Shown in pieces: positions 1-11,070 of a stretch of 64,000 nucleotides of DNA. A program made the position numbers and the translations under genes. The notes beneath the pieces are model-generated. The model worked only from the letters and a program-made list of their open reading frames with translations, was not told the origin of the DNA and did not search any database. Position 1 is the stretch's first letter. Each line of letters opens with the position of its first letter. The stretch lies in assembly GCF_000828475.1 (NCBI RefSeq), contig NZ_AP014648.1, positions 682,001 to 746,000 on the forward strand, written 5' to 3'. Origin of the DNA: Methyloceanibacter caenitepidi. GTDB taxonomy: Bacteria > Pseudomonadota > Alphaproteobacteria > Rhizobiales > Methyloligellaceae.

Positions 1-151
1 GGTAAGGTCTTTAACCAGTCCTGACAAGTCTTGGCAGTTTCCGCCACGGCCTATTCTAACGAAAAATCGGGAAAACTGGGCCGTTCACCGCTGTGTTTTG
101 TCCTTATGGTGAAGACTACCGCAGCCAATGGGCGAATAGGGCCGCGGATTC

Positions 152-1597
152 CTAAATCGCCAAGTCCGTGTGATGGCAACAATGGGGCTCTTCAAACGCC
201 TTTCTCGGCCAAATGACCGTTACGACGGCCCCCGTTTCGGGCTCGGGCCGATTGGCGAGCTCGAGGCGCGCACAAGACCGCTCGAGCAGCGTTTTGGCGA
301 TGAAGAAGCCTAATCCCATGCCGGCGTGTCCCGGCTCGTCGTGGTCGATAGTCGCGGCGGGCCGTGTGGTCACGAACGGCTCGCCGAGCTGCTCGAGAAC
401 GTCGGGCGGAAATCCGTCTCCATCGTCGGTGACGACGATTCGGACTTCGTCGCGCGACCAGCTTGCATCGACGTTGACCTCTTCCTTGGCGAAGTCGAGG
501 GCGTTCTCGATGAGATTGCCGAGGCCGTACAGAACGCCGGGATTGCGATCGGCCACCGGCTCGCGCGCCGCGTCGCTGTTTGGGTACACGCCCAGTTGCG
601 GAGCGGCGGTCACCTTGATCGGGACGGCAAGCGGCCGATACGGTTCGACGACCTCGTCGATGAGATGGCTGACGGGCAGCCGCGACAGAATCGTGTCGAG
701 TTCCTCGGCGCGCGCGCTCAGTTCTTTGAGGATGTCGCGGCAGCGCTCGGCCTGATGACGCACGAGAAGCAAATCGTCGTAAATTGGGTCGCCTTCCTTG
801 GCCGCATGTAGCAGCTCCTTGGTCGCGACGGCGATCGTGGCAAGCGGGGTGCCGAGTCCGTGGGCGGCGGCGGCGGCCATGCCGTCGAGCGCGGATAATC
901 TTTGCTCGCGCGCGAGCACCATCTCCGTCGCGGCCAGCGCCTCGGCCATGCGCCTGTTTTCTTGCGCCGTGCGCCAGGTATAGAAGCCGATGAAGACGAT
1001 CCCGAGCACGACCGCCGCCCAGACTCCCAGCACGTAGATCTGCGGGATCGCGATCGTTTGGGAATGGCACCAGGCAATCGGGTGATGAAAGATTTCCGGC
1101 CCCGTATTGGTGTGGTGGCACCACGGCAGCGGATAGTGCACGTATGCGAGGAGGCTCGCCGCGGCGATGGCGAGGAGGCCGAGCGCAATGGTCGTCCGCA
1201 GCGGCAGAGCGGATGCGGAGACCGCGACCGGCGCGACCAAGAGAAATGCAAACGGGTTCTCCAGACCGCCGGTGAGGTAGAGCAGCGCGGCGAGCTGGAT
1301 AATGTCGAAGCCCAGCATCAGAAATGCCGAACGGGCGGTCAGGCGCTGGCTCTCCGGAAAACGGATGCGCAAAGCCACGTTGAGCCAGGCCGACAGAGCG
1401 ATTACGGCGAAGCACCAGCCGATCGGGACCGTCATGCCCAGGCCCCAATGCACGGCAACGATGGTCAGGCTCTGACCGACCACGGCCAGCCACCGAAGCC
1501 GGACGATCGTATGGAGGCGCAAACGGGAATCTCCCGCGCGCAACCATTCCGGCGGCGCGGGGTCGATTGTCGCCTGCTGCGTTTCGGTGAGGCTCAT
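152..1597 (-). CDS. regB: RegB/PrrB/ActS-family redox sensor histidine kinase
   Basis: Membrane histidine kinase of the RegB/RegA (PrrBA, ActSR) type, which in this family senses quinone/redox state and controls respiration, CO2 fixation and related genes. 481 aa. About six hydrophobic segments occupy residues 30-207. The family's quinone-binding heptad GGLENPF is at 110-116, phospho-His H246 at 241-252, the redox-active Cys as C286 in QAERCRDIL, the N-box at 361-370, DDGDG at 391-395 and GMGLGF at 426-431. Two oddities: the residue after H246 is Gly where the family has Glu (AHGLGTP), and the loop at 159-180 carries C160, H161, H162, H171, H172, C177 and H178. The C-terminus also ends in an HCCHH run (472-476). 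It diverges from the ABC/SCO operon. The partner regA is not in the window and may lie past the left edge, since 1-151 contains no start codon on this strand. Confidence 0.9.
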   Translation of the reverse strand: MSLTETQQATIDPAPPEWLRAGDSRLRLHTIVRLRWLAVVGQSLTIVAVHWGLGMTVPIGWCFAVIALSAWLNVALRIRFPESQRLTARSAFLMLGFDIIQLAALLYLTGGLENPFAFLLVAPVAVSASALPLRTTIALGLLAIAAASLLAYVHYPLPWCHHTNTGPEIFHHPIAWCHSQTIAIPQIYVLGVWAAVVLGIVFIGFYTWRTAQENRRMAEALAATEMVLAREQRLSALDGMAAAAAHGLGTPLATIAVATKELLHAAKEGDPIYDDLLLVRHQAERCRDILKELSARAEELDTILSRLPVSHLIDEVVEPYRPLAVPIKVTAAPQLGVYPNSDAAREPVADRNPGVLYGLGNLIENALDFAKEEVNVDASWSRDEVRIVVTDDGDGFPPDVLEQLGEPFVTTRPAATIDHDEPGHAGMGLGFFIAKTLLERSCARLELANRPEPETGAVVTVIWPRKAFEEPHCCHHTDLAI

Positions 1598-1715
1598 GAG
1601 GCAACCCTAGCATGGGCCGGAAGCTATAATTCCGACAAAGATGTTCCGTATCGCATGGCGCCCCGGCACGGCAAGGCGGCCGAAAAGCGCGGGGCGCAGC
1701 AAAGGTGGATGCGAC

Positions 1716-2528
1716 GTGGCGAGAGACATCACACAGGACGAAGGCGGGGCGGCGGCAGCCGACCTGGCGCCTGTCGTCGTGCGCGGTCTGACGAAGCGCT
1801 TCGGATCGGTGACCGCCGTCGATCATCTCAGCTTCACCCTGGAAGCCGGAACGACCGTCGCCCTGCTCGGCGGCAATGGCGCGGGCAAGACCACGACCAT
1901 CGCCATGCTGCTCGGTTTAATTCGGCCAAGCGCGGGCACGGTGCACGTTTTCGGCGCCGATATTACGAGCAACCGCTATGCGGTCGCGCAACGCATGAAT
2001 TTCCAAAGTCCTTATGTGGACCTGCCGCAGCGGCTCACAGTTCGTCAGAATCTCATGGTCTATGCCGGTCTGTACGGGATCGCCAACGCGTGCGACCGCA
2101 TCGCGAGCGTCGCCGCGCAATTGCAGATCGACGCGCTTCTGGAGCGGCCGACGGGCAAACTCTCGGCGGGTCAGAAGACCCGCGTGGGGCTTGCGAAGGC
2201 GTTGCTGAACGCGCCCGAACTTCTTCTCCTGGACGAGCCCACCGCGTCTCTCGACCCGGATACGGCGGATTGGGTGCGTCAAACGATCAAGGGCTACGCG
2301 TCGTCTCGTGGGGCGACGCTTCTCATCGCCTCGCACAACATGTCCGAGGTCGAACGCCTCGCCGATCGCGTCATTCTGCTGCACGCCGGCCGCATCGTCG
2401 AAGACGAAACGCCGGCAGCCCTCATCGCCGCCTACGGCCGGGAAACACTCGAGGACGTGTTCTTGGATGTCGTGCGCGGGCGCAGCGCGACCGATGCGTC
2501 TGAGCGCGGGCAAAGAGAGGCATCATGA
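1716..2528 (+). CDS. ABC-2 type exporter, ATP-binding subunit
   Basis: ATPase subunit of a two-component ABC-2 exporter, acting at the inner membrane with the permease that follows. Walker A (GGNGAGKTTT), the ABC signature (LSAGQKTR) and Walker B with its Glu (LLLLDEPTASLD) are all intact. I start it at GTG 1716 (270 aa) because AAAGGTGG at 1701-1708 is ideally spaced. An in-frame ATG at 1641 would add 25 Arg/Gly-rich residues with no ribosome-binding site. A perfect TATAAT lies at 1625-1630 in the spacer shared with regB, but without a recognisable -35. The stop overlaps the permease start (ATGA), so the two are translationally coupled. Substrate unknown. Linkage to regB and the SCO gene suggests a role in respiratory-chain or metal homeostasis, which is inference. 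Confidence 0.88.
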   Translation: MARDITQDEGGAAAADLAPVVVRGLTKRFGSVTAVDHLSFTLEAGTTVALLGGNGAGKTTTIAMLLGLIRPSAGTVHVFGADITSNRYAVAQRMNFQSPYVDLPQRLTVRQNLMVYAGLYGIANACDRIASVAAQLQIDALLERPTGKLSAGQKTRVGLAKALLNAPELLLLDEPTASLDPDTADWVRQTIKGYASSRGATLLIASHNMSEVERLADRVILLHAGRIVEDETPAALIAAYGRETLEDVFLDVVRGRSATDASERGQREAS

Positions 2529-3379
2529 GGGGCTCCCAACTCGACGAGACGGTCAGCCCGGTTCTTCTCGCGCCAACTGGCGCGCGGTCTTCGGCGCGCC
2601 GCATCGCGGCGCTGCTGCGCCGCTACATCTATCTCTTGCGCAGTTCGAGCGTGCGGCTCGTCGAGCTGATCTATTGGCCCTTCCTGCAAATGCTGACCTG
2701 GGGTTTCCTGCAGAAATTCCTGGCGAGCACGAACAATCCCTACGCCAAGGGCGCGGGCGTCCTGATCGGCGCGGTGCTGCTGTGGGACATTCTGTTCCGG
2801 TCCAATCTCGGCTTCTTCACGACGTTCATCGAGGAGATGTGGTCGCGCAATCTGGGCAATCTCCTGATCAGCCCGTTGCGGCCCCATGAACTCGTCATGG
2901 CCTTGTGTATTTGGAGCATCATGCGGCTTTCGGTCGGCATGATCCCTGTCGCATTGGCTGCCTTCTTCATCTTCCAATTCAACCTGCTCGACCTTGGCCT
3001 GTGGCTTGCGGTGTTCTTCGCCATGCTTGTGTTGACGAGCTGGTCCTTGGGACTCATCGCGGCAGGGGTGATGCTGCGCTACGGACTTGGCGCGGAAGAA
3101 CTCGCCTGGTCGCTCGCCTTCTTGCTGTTGCCCCTCACTTGTGTCTATTACCCCCTATCCGCACTTCCCGGCTGGCTCCAATACGTGGCGCTTGCGCTTC
3201 CGCCGACCCATGTCTTCGAAGGCATGCGCGCGATTCTACTGGAACATCGTTTCGATGCCGGCGATCTGTGGTGGGCGTTCGTCTTGAACGTGATTTATCT
3301 GGCCGTGGGATACGGCGTGTTCCGTTGGCTGTTGAGCCGCGCCCGCGACAACGGATCATTGCTGCAGCTTGGTGAGTGA
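2525..3379 (+). CDS. ABC-2 type exporter, permease subunit
   Basis: Integral membrane permease of an ABC-2 exporter, 284 aa, with about six hydrophobic segments between residue 40 and the C-terminus (for example around 75-100, 130-155 and 160-185). The short N-terminal cytoplasmic stretch is Arg/Ser-rich. The ATG overlaps the TGA of the ATPase gene by the shared ATGA, the usual arrangement for obligate partners. The next gene (SCO/SenC) starts 4 bases after this stop, so all three are one transcript. The family moves drugs, polysaccharides, heme-related compounds or lipids, and nothing in the sequence fixes the substrate. Confidence 0.85.
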   Translation: MRGSQLDETVSPVLLAPTGARSSARRIAALLRRYIYLLRSSSVRLVELIYWPFLQMLTWGFLQKFLASTNNPYAKGAGVLIGAVLLWDILFRSNLGFFTTFIEEMWSRNLGNLLISPLRPHELVMALCIWSIMRLSVGMIPVALAAFFIFQFNLLDLGLWLAVFFAMLVLTSWSLGLIAAGVMLRYGLGAEELAWSLAFLLLPLTCVYYPLSALPGWLQYVALALPPTHVFEGMRAILLEHRFDAGDLWWAFVLNVIYLAVGYGVFRWLLSRARDNGSLLQLGE

Positions 3380-3383
3380 GACG

Positions 3384-3989
3384 ATGAAACGTCGGTTGCT
3401 TCTCGTGATTGTCGGCAGTTTTCTGCTTGGGACCCTTATCGGCGTCGGCGCGCTGATGCTCAATCAGGGCTCATCGAACAAGAACCGCGTGATCACGAGC
3501 GGGCAGGCACTGATCGGTGGTCCGTTCGAGCTTGTCGGCAAGGATGGTAAGACCGTCACGGACAAGGATTTCCGCGGGCGTTACATGCTCGTGTTTTTCG
3601 GCTTCACCCACTGCCCGGATATTTGTCCCGCCGAGTTGCAAGTCATGTCGGCGGCGCTGGACGAACTTGGCGACAAGGCGGACAAAGTCGTCCCCATCTT
3701 CATCACGGTCGATCCCGAGCGCGACACGCCGGAATTGGTGACCGCGTATGTGGAGAATTTCGGACCGAATTTTGTCGGGTTGACGGGGTCGCCGGAGGCG
3801 ATCGCAAATGCGGCGAAAGCGTACCGCGTGACCTATCAGAAGTTCCAGGAAGAGGGCGCGGGCGACAATTACAGCGTCGACCATTCGGCGCTGCTTTACC
3901 TCATGGGGCCCGACGGCACCTTCGTGACGCATTTTCCTTACGGAACATCCCCAGAAAAAATGGCCGAGACATTGCGCCGCTATCTCTGA
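3384..3989 (+). CDS. senC: SCO1/SenC/PrrC copper chaperone
   Basis: Membrane-anchored thioredoxin-fold copper protein needed in this family for loading the CuA centre of cytochrome c oxidase, and a redox partner in RegB/PrrB signalling. With ATG 3384 it is 201 aa. A single N-terminal transmembrane anchor occupies about 4-26. The copper-binding motif is C77-P-D-I-C81 within FGFTHCPDICP, and the third ligand is H167 in YSVDHSALL. An upstream TTG (3369) overlapping the permease stop would add five residues. ATG followed by KRRLLL is the natural signal-anchor start. It is third in the ABC operon divergent from regB. In Rhodobacter the senC/prrC gene sits next to regB, so this context supports the assignment. 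Confidence 0.92.
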   Translation: MKRRLLLVIVGSFLLGTLIGVGALMLNQGSSNKNRVITSGQALIGGPFELVGKDGKTVTDKDFRGRYMLVFFGFTHCPDICPAELQVMSAALDELGDKADKVVPIFITVDPERDTPELVTAYVENFGPNFVGLTGSPEAIANAAKAYRVTYQKFQEEGAGDNYSVDHSALLYLMGPDGTFVTHFPYGTSPEKMAETLRRYL

Positions 3990-4022
3990 TCGCGCCACAG
4001 TCGCCCTGCGGCCATCTGTCAT

Positions 4023-4065
4023 TGCAAGCCAGCACAATATGACCACCCCATTGTGCGATGCAGCA
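4023..4065. promoter_or_regulatory. Candidate PhaR operator and dyad upstream of phaZ
   Basis: GCACAAT (4032-4038) and ATTGTGC (4050-4056) form a perfect 7-bp inverted repeat with an 11-base spacer. Overlapping it, TGCGATGCAGCA (4054-4065) fits the degenerate consensus TGCRNYGCASMA, which I recall for the PHB regulator PhaR of Rhodobacter, at every position. A second copy with two mismatches, TGCAAGCCAGCA, is at 4023-4034. The block ends 27 bases before the phaZ start, so repression by a PhaR-like protein is plausible. The consensus is from memory and binding is inferred. Confidence 0.5.
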
Positions 4066-4092
4066 TTATGATGAAGCGAGTCGGAGGCTTTA

Positions 4093-5364
4093 ATGCTGTA
4101 TCATCTCTATGAGCTAAACCAGGCCGCGCTGCATCCGGCCCGGGCGGCGGCAGAAGCCTACCGGATGATGTGGCGAAATCCGCTGAATCCGGCGTCCCAC
4201 ACCGTTGTCGGGCGTGGTGCTGCGGCTGCGCTCGAGCTCTTCGAACGCTCGACTCGCCGGTACCGCAAGCCCGAGTGGGATATCGATACCGTCACGGCGC
4301 ACGGCATGACGGCGGCGGTGAAGCCGGTCACGGTCCTGGCCAAGCCCTTCTGCAATTTGGTGCATTTCCAGCGTGAACTGCCGAACGCCGTCCAGAAGAA
4401 GGATCCGAAAGTCCTCCTGGTGGCGCCGATGGCGGGCCACTTTGCGACGCTTCTGCGCGGCACCGTGCGGGATCTCCTGCCCGATCACGACGTCTATGTG
4501 ACCGAATGGATCGATGCCCGCTTCGTACCGCGCTCGGCAGGGCCGTTCGATCTCGACACGTATATCGACTACATCATCGAATTTCTTCAGGGCTTTGGCG
4601 GCAACGTGCATGTCATGGCCGTCTGTCAGCCGACCGTGCCGGTGTTCGCCGCCGTCTCGCTCATGGAAGCCCGGCGCGACCCCAACGTGCCGCGGTCCAT
4701 GGTGCTCATGGCCGGCCCCATCGATGCGCGCAAGAGCCCGACCGCCGTCAACAAATACGCGACCGGTAAGCCCTTGAGCTGGTTCCGGCAGAATGTGATC
4801 ACCCAGGTGCCGTGGCCCTATCCGGGCCATATGCGGCTGGTCTATCCGGGCTTCCTTCAGCTCTCGGGCTTCATGGGCATGAACCTGGAGCGTCACGTAA
4901 CCGCGCACCGCGATCTGTTTCACAACCTGATCCAAGGCGATGGCGATTCGGCCGCCAAACACCGCGAGTTCTATGATGAGTTCCTCGCAGTGATGGATCT
5001 TTCCGCCGAATATTATCTCCAGACCATCGAGACCGTGTTCATGGAGCACAAGCTGCCCAAGGGCGAGATGCACCATCACGGGGAACTCGTCGATCCTTCG
5101 AAGATCAAGCGCGTGCCCCTGATGACCGTCGAAGGGTACAAGGACGACATTACCGGTATCGGCCAGACGGAAGCCGCGCTTGAGTTGTGCACGGGCCTGC
5201 CTGATTCGATGAAGGCGCATCATCTCCAGGAAGGCGTTGGGCATTACGGCGTCTTCAACGGCTCGCGCTTCCGCAATGAGATCCTGCCGAAGGTCCGCAA
5301 GTTCATGCGGGCGCATCAAGGGCAGGGAAGCTTGCTCAAGCGGGTTCTGCAGCGCGTCGCTTGA
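4093..5364 (+). CDS. phaZ: Intracellular polyhydroxybutyrate depolymerase
   Basis: Cytoplasmic depolymerase that hydrolyses stored poly-3-hydroxybutyrate granules during carbon limitation. 423 aa, the usual length for the intracellular PhaZ family. The nucleophile is a Cys in a lipase-box-like context (MAVCQPTVP, C178), as in the Ralstonia-type enzyme, and the catalytic His is H384 in GVGHYGVF. There is no signal peptide, consistent with acting on native granules. The start has CGGAGG about 6 bases upstream. It stands alone after the SCO operon, with a possible PhaR operator just before it (4023-4065) and a hairpin after it (5418-5436). Its presence implies the organism makes PHB. Confidence 0.93.
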   Translation: MLYHLYELNQAALHPARAAAEAYRMMWRNPLNPASHTVVGRGAAAALELFERSTRRYRKPEWDIDTVTAHGMTAAVKPVTVLAKPFCNLVHFQRELPNAVQKKDPKVLLVAPMAGHFATLLRGTVRDLLPDHDVYVTEWIDARFVPRSAGPFDLDTYIDYIIEFLQGFGGNVHVMAVCQPTVPVFAAVSLMEARRDPNVPRSMVLMAGPIDARKSPTAVNKYATGKPLSWFRQNVITQVPWPYPGHMRLVYPGFLQLSGFMGMNLERHVTAHRDLFHNLIQGDGDSAAKHREFYDEFLAVMDLSAEYYLQTIETVFMEHKLPKGEMHHHGELVDPSKIKRVPLMTVEGYKDDITGIGQTEAALELCTGLPDSMKAHHLQEGVGHYGVFNGSRFRNEILPKVRKFMRAHQGQGSLLKRVLQRVA

Positions 5365-5417
5365 GGCTCGCGCGCGTGCTTCCACTATTCTCCGTGCTAG
5401 GCTAACGCTGAAAGATT

Positions 5418-5436
5418 CGGGGCCTGATTCGCCCCG
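5418..5436 (+). terminator. Hairpin after phaZ
   Basis: CGGGGC (5418-5423) and GCCCCG (5431-5436) pair around a 7-base loop, 54 bases after the phaZ stop. No run of T follows, so this would be a weak or Rho-assisted terminator, or an mRNA-stabilising stem. It lies 17 bases before the next gene. Confidence 0.35.
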
Positions 5437-5453
5437 CCGTCTTGGATTGCCGC

Positions 5454-6275
5454 ATGCTGAAGCGCCTCAAACTTGGACGTACCGGGACCACGGAGATCCC
5501 GATCAACGGTCTCGACGTGCCGTTGGTCCTACGCCGCACCGCGCGCGCGCGGCGATTCAGCCTCCAGGTCAGTGAAGCGCGCCGGAGCGCGGTCCTGACC
5601 GTGCCGGCCTATTCGAGCCTTGCCGATGCGCAGCAGTTTCTGTCGCGCCATATGGACTGGCTGAGGGAACGGCTCGATGGACTCTGCGATCCTGTGCCGT
5701 TTGCGGATGGCGCTGTCATTCCCTTGCGCGGCCTGGCCCACCGGCTGAATTTCGTCGGCCCCGTCCGGCGGCGCGGGGTGGTGTGGATCGAGGACAGCGA
5801 CGAGGCGCGGATCGCGCCCGTATGGCCCGTCGGTCTGACCGAGGCGGACGTCGTTTTGCCGCTCCTGAACGTGGCGGGCGAGGGACAGCACGCCCCGCGG
5901 CGCTTGCTCGATTGGTTGAAGCGCCAGGCGCATGACGACCTCAAACTGCGCGTCGACATTCACGCGAAGCGGCTCGGTCTCAACCCGAAACGGATCAGCG
6001 TGCGGGACCAAAACACGCGGTGGGGGTCGTGTTCCTCGACCGGAACGCTGTCATTCTCCTGGCGCCTCATCCTCGCGCCACCCTTCGTGTTGGACTATCT
6101 CGCCGCGCACGAGGTCGCCCATCTCGAGGAGATGAACCACGGGCCTCAGTTCTGGGCGCTCGTCGCGCGCACGATGCCGCGCCAGGCGGAAGCGCGGGCG
6201 TGGCTTCACGAACACGGCTCACACCTGCACGCGTTCGGCGCGGCCGGTCCGCCGCCGCCTGAGCAAGAGGATTGA
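5454..6275 (+). CDS. YgjP-like (DUF45) M48-type zinc metallopeptidase
   Basis: Predicted soluble metalloprotease of the YgjP/DUF45 (SprT-like) group. The zinc-binding HEVAH motif lies in AAHEVAHLEEMNHGPQFW (about residues 217-234), with the family's downstream third His in the same block. The conserved RWGSCSSTGTLSFSWRL stretch sits just before it. 273 aa from ATG 5454. A TTG at 5442 would add four residues and neither has a strong ribosome-binding site. Physiological substrate is unknown for most of the family. It is followed convergently by the PBP1A gene with 26 bases between the stops. Confidence 0.82.
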   Translation: MLKRLKLGRTGTTEIPINGLDVPLVLRRTARARRFSLQVSEARRSAVLTVPAYSSLADAQQFLSRHMDWLRERLDGLCDPVPFADGAVIPLRGLAHRLNFVGPVRRRGVVWIEDSDEARIAPVWPVGLTEADVVLPLLNVAGEGQHAPRRLLDWLKRQAHDDLKLRVDIHAKRLGLNPKRISVRDQNTRWGSCSSTGTLSFSWRLILAPPFVLDYLAAHEVAHLEEMNHGPQFWALVARTMPRQAEARAWLHEHGSHLHAFGAAGPPPPEQED

Positions 6276-6301
6276 CGAGAGGGACGCGTGCTCGCGGGCG
6301 C

Positions 6302-8413
6302 TCACCCGCCGCCGAAGAATCCCATGACACGTTGAAACAGGGGACGCGCCCTTTGGGTGGCGCTGTTGGGGCCGTTGCCGAGGAAGGGAAAGCGCGATGC
6401 GACAGCGCCGCTGCCCTGCCACGGCATGCCCGGGCCGCGCGGGCTCGGAAGCGCCGTGGGGCGCTTGTCCTTGTGGGCCGCAAGCATAATGTCGTGCCAC
6501 AGCTCTGCGGGCAGCGAACCGCCCGTCACCTTCTGCATCGGGGAATTGTCGTCGTTGCCGATCCAAACGCCAGTAACGTAGTGCGCGGTGTAGCCGACGA
6601 ACCAGGCATCGCGTGAGTTCTGGGTGGTGCCGGTCTTGCCGCCCGCCGGATGGTGCGGAATAGCCGCGCGCCGGCCCGTGCCGTCGCGGACCACGGCGCT
6701 CATCATCTCGTTCATGGCCGCGACATGGGCCGGCGCAACGACGCGCCCCGCGGCCGAGCGATGGCGCGTATAGAGCGTTTCGCCGGCCTCGGTGCGGATA
6801 TGGGTGATGACATGCGGGAGCACGCGCGCGCCGCCGTTTGCGAATGGGGCATAGGCGCCCGTCAACTCGACCAGCGTCACCTCGGATGTGCCCAGCGCGA
6901 GCGAGGGCTGCGCGTTGAGCTTGGAACTGACGCCGAGACGTTGCGCGGTCTGCGCGACGCGGCCAGGGCCGACATCGGCCGTCAGTTTCACGGCAACCGT
7001 GTTGATGGAATGGGCGAGCGCGTAGCGAAGCGAGACCCGGCCCTTATAGGAGTTCGTATAGTTCGAGGGCGTCCAGCCGCGGATATTGACCGGCCCGTCG
7101 ATCGCTACCGAGCCCGGACCGTATCCCGCTTCCAACGCCGCGAGATAGACAAACGGCTTGAACGCGGAGCCCGGCTGCCGGCGCGCGTTGAGCGCGCGGT
7201 CGTAGGGGCTGTTCCTGTAGGAGCGGCCTCCGACGAGCGCCCGCACGGCGCCGGTGTTCGGATCGAGCACGACCACGGCGCCCTCGCCAGCACGAAGTTT
7301 GCGGCCCTTCCCGTCCAGCAGCTTGCGCAGATTTTCTTGCGCCTGCCGCTGCAGCTTCGCATCGATCGTCGTTTGCACGACGAGGGCATCGTCGTGATGG
7401 CCCACATATTCGGGCAGGAGCTCGGCGACCCAATCGACGGCGTACGGATAGCCGGTAGCGTCGCCCTTGGCCTGCAGACGCAGCGGCTGTTGCCCCGCCT
7501 TTTGCGCTTCCGCCGCCGTGATGAAGCCGGCCTCGACCATGTTGTCGAGCACGACCTGGGCGCGGGCGCTCGCCGCCTTGATGCTGCGGGTCGGCGCGTA
7601 ACGCGACGGGGCCTTGAGCAGCCCGGCGATCACCGCGGATTGCGCGAGTGTCACGTCGCGGGCCGACCGGCCGAAATAGTGACGCGCGGCCGCTTCCACG
7701 CCATAGGTTCCGCCGCCGAGATAAACGCGGTTGAGATACAGCTCGAGGATTTCGTCCTTAGTGAAGCGCTGCTCGAGCCAAGCCGTATAGACAAGCTCTT
7801 CGAGCTTCCGCATCACGGTGCGCTCGGGCTTCAGGAACAGGTTCTTCGCAAGCTGCTGCGTAATGGTCGAGCCGCCTTGCACCACGCTGCCGGCACGGAA
7901 GTTCCGATAGCTCGCCCGGATCAAGCCGCCGACATCCACGCCCCAATGGTCGTAGAAGCGCCGGTCTTCGGTCGCGAGAACCGCCTTGATGAGATGATCG
8001 GGCAGCACATCGACGCGGATGTGGCCGCGGCGCAAGCCCCGTTCGGCGAGCACCGAACCGTCGGCGGCGAGCACGGTCACGTTCGGCGGCCGGTCGTCCA
8101 GCGTGGCGAGCAGCGGGTCGGGCACGCGCGAAATGAAGAACAGGACCGCGCCGGCGAGGAAGAGCATACCGAACAGCGAGGCGACGAGGCCCAGCTTGGC
8201 CGTGCCCATCAGGAAGGGATGACGTTGGGAGAAGCGCTTGTAGCGGCTCCAAAGACCGCCGCGCTTGCCGCGCGTCCGGCGCGACGATGCCCTCCGGCGC
8301 GCGCTCGAGGTGCCGCGCGGCGTCTTGCCCGGCATCTTGGGTGCGGACGAACGGTACCGCGCGCGTCCCTGGCCTGTGCCTTGAGGTTTGGGCCTGCGCT
8401 TCGCGCCGCTCAT
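6302..8413 (-). CDS. mrcA: Bifunctional penicillin-binding protein 1A
   Basis: Class A PBP that polymerises and cross-links peptidoglycan. 703 aa from ATG 8413 (a TTG two codons earlier is less likely). A basic cytoplasmic tail (1-70) rich in Arg/Ser precedes one transmembrane helix (about 74-96). The glycosyltransferase domain has catalytic Glu in EDRRFYDH (149-156) and GGSTITQQ (180-187). The transpeptidase has nucleophile S416 in PGSAFKP, S469-I-N471, and K592-T-G. It lies downstream of gyrB on the same strand with a 135-base spacer, so probably has its own promoter. The second class A enzyme in the window is PbpC. Confidence 0.93.
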   Translation of the reverse strand: MSGAKRRPKPQGTGQGRARYRSSAPKMPGKTPRGTSSARRRASSRRTRGKRGGLWSRYKRFSQRHPFLMGTAKLGLVASLFGMLFLAGAVLFFISRVPDPLLATLDDRPPNVTVLAADGSVLAERGLRRGHIRVDVLPDHLIKAVLATEDRRFYDHWGVDVGGLIRASYRNFRAGSVVQGGSTITQQLAKNLFLKPERTVMRKLEELVYTAWLEQRFTKDEILELYLNRVYLGGGTYGVEAAARHYFGRSARDVTLAQSAVIAGLLKAPSRYAPTRSIKAASARAQVVLDNMVEAGFITAAEAQKAGQQPLRLQAKGDATGYPYAVDWVAELLPEYVGHHDDALVVQTTIDAKLQRQAQENLRKLLDGKGRKLRAGEGAVVVLDPNTGAVRALVGGRSYRNSPYDRALNARRQPGSAFKPFVYLAALEAGYGPGSVAIDGPVNIRGWTPSNYTNSYKGRVSLRYALAHSINTVAVKLTADVGPGRVAQTAQRLGVSSKLNAQPSLALGTSEVTLVELTGAYAPFANGGARVLPHVITHIRTEAGETLYTRHRSAAGRVVAPAHVAAMNEMMSAVVRDGTGRRAAIPHHPAGGKTGTTQNSRDAWFVGYTAHYVTGVWIGNDDNSPMQKVTGGSLPAELWHDIMLAAHKDKRPTALPSPRGPGMPWQGSGAVASRFPFLGNGPNSATQRARPLFQRVMGFFGGG

Positions 8414-8548
8414 ACGCAATTACACTCCGTGCAAACGATGGAAAGGGGCCTCGCCGCCGCTGCAGCTAGACGTTGGGGGTCTTCCACTGGAAGCACCCTA
8501 GGGTAGCCATGTTGCTATCCCGTTAAGGAATGTGGCCTGAAAGCGCGG

Positions 8549-10984
<2,436 letters not shown>

Positions 10985-11070
10985 CTACGAATGTACTTTT
11001 GGAAGCGGTTTCGAGGGTCGTTCCAGGGCCAGGCAAAGGTCCCAGGTGAGGGTGCCGGCGAACGTGTGAA

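Noticed and set aside
1598-1640. Full sigma-70 promoter using TATAAT at 1625-1630
   Set aside because: No -35-like hexamer at 16-18 bases. It may be activator-dependent (for example on RegA), but this cannot be supported from sequence alone.
6650-8506. A 618-residue plus-strand frame opposite PBP1A
   Set aside because: Shadow frame. All conserved PBP motifs are on the other strand.
8420-8548. Terminator for gyrB from GGGTAGC and GCTATCCC (about 8493-8522)
   Set aside because: The stem is bulged and no T run follows on the gyrB strand.
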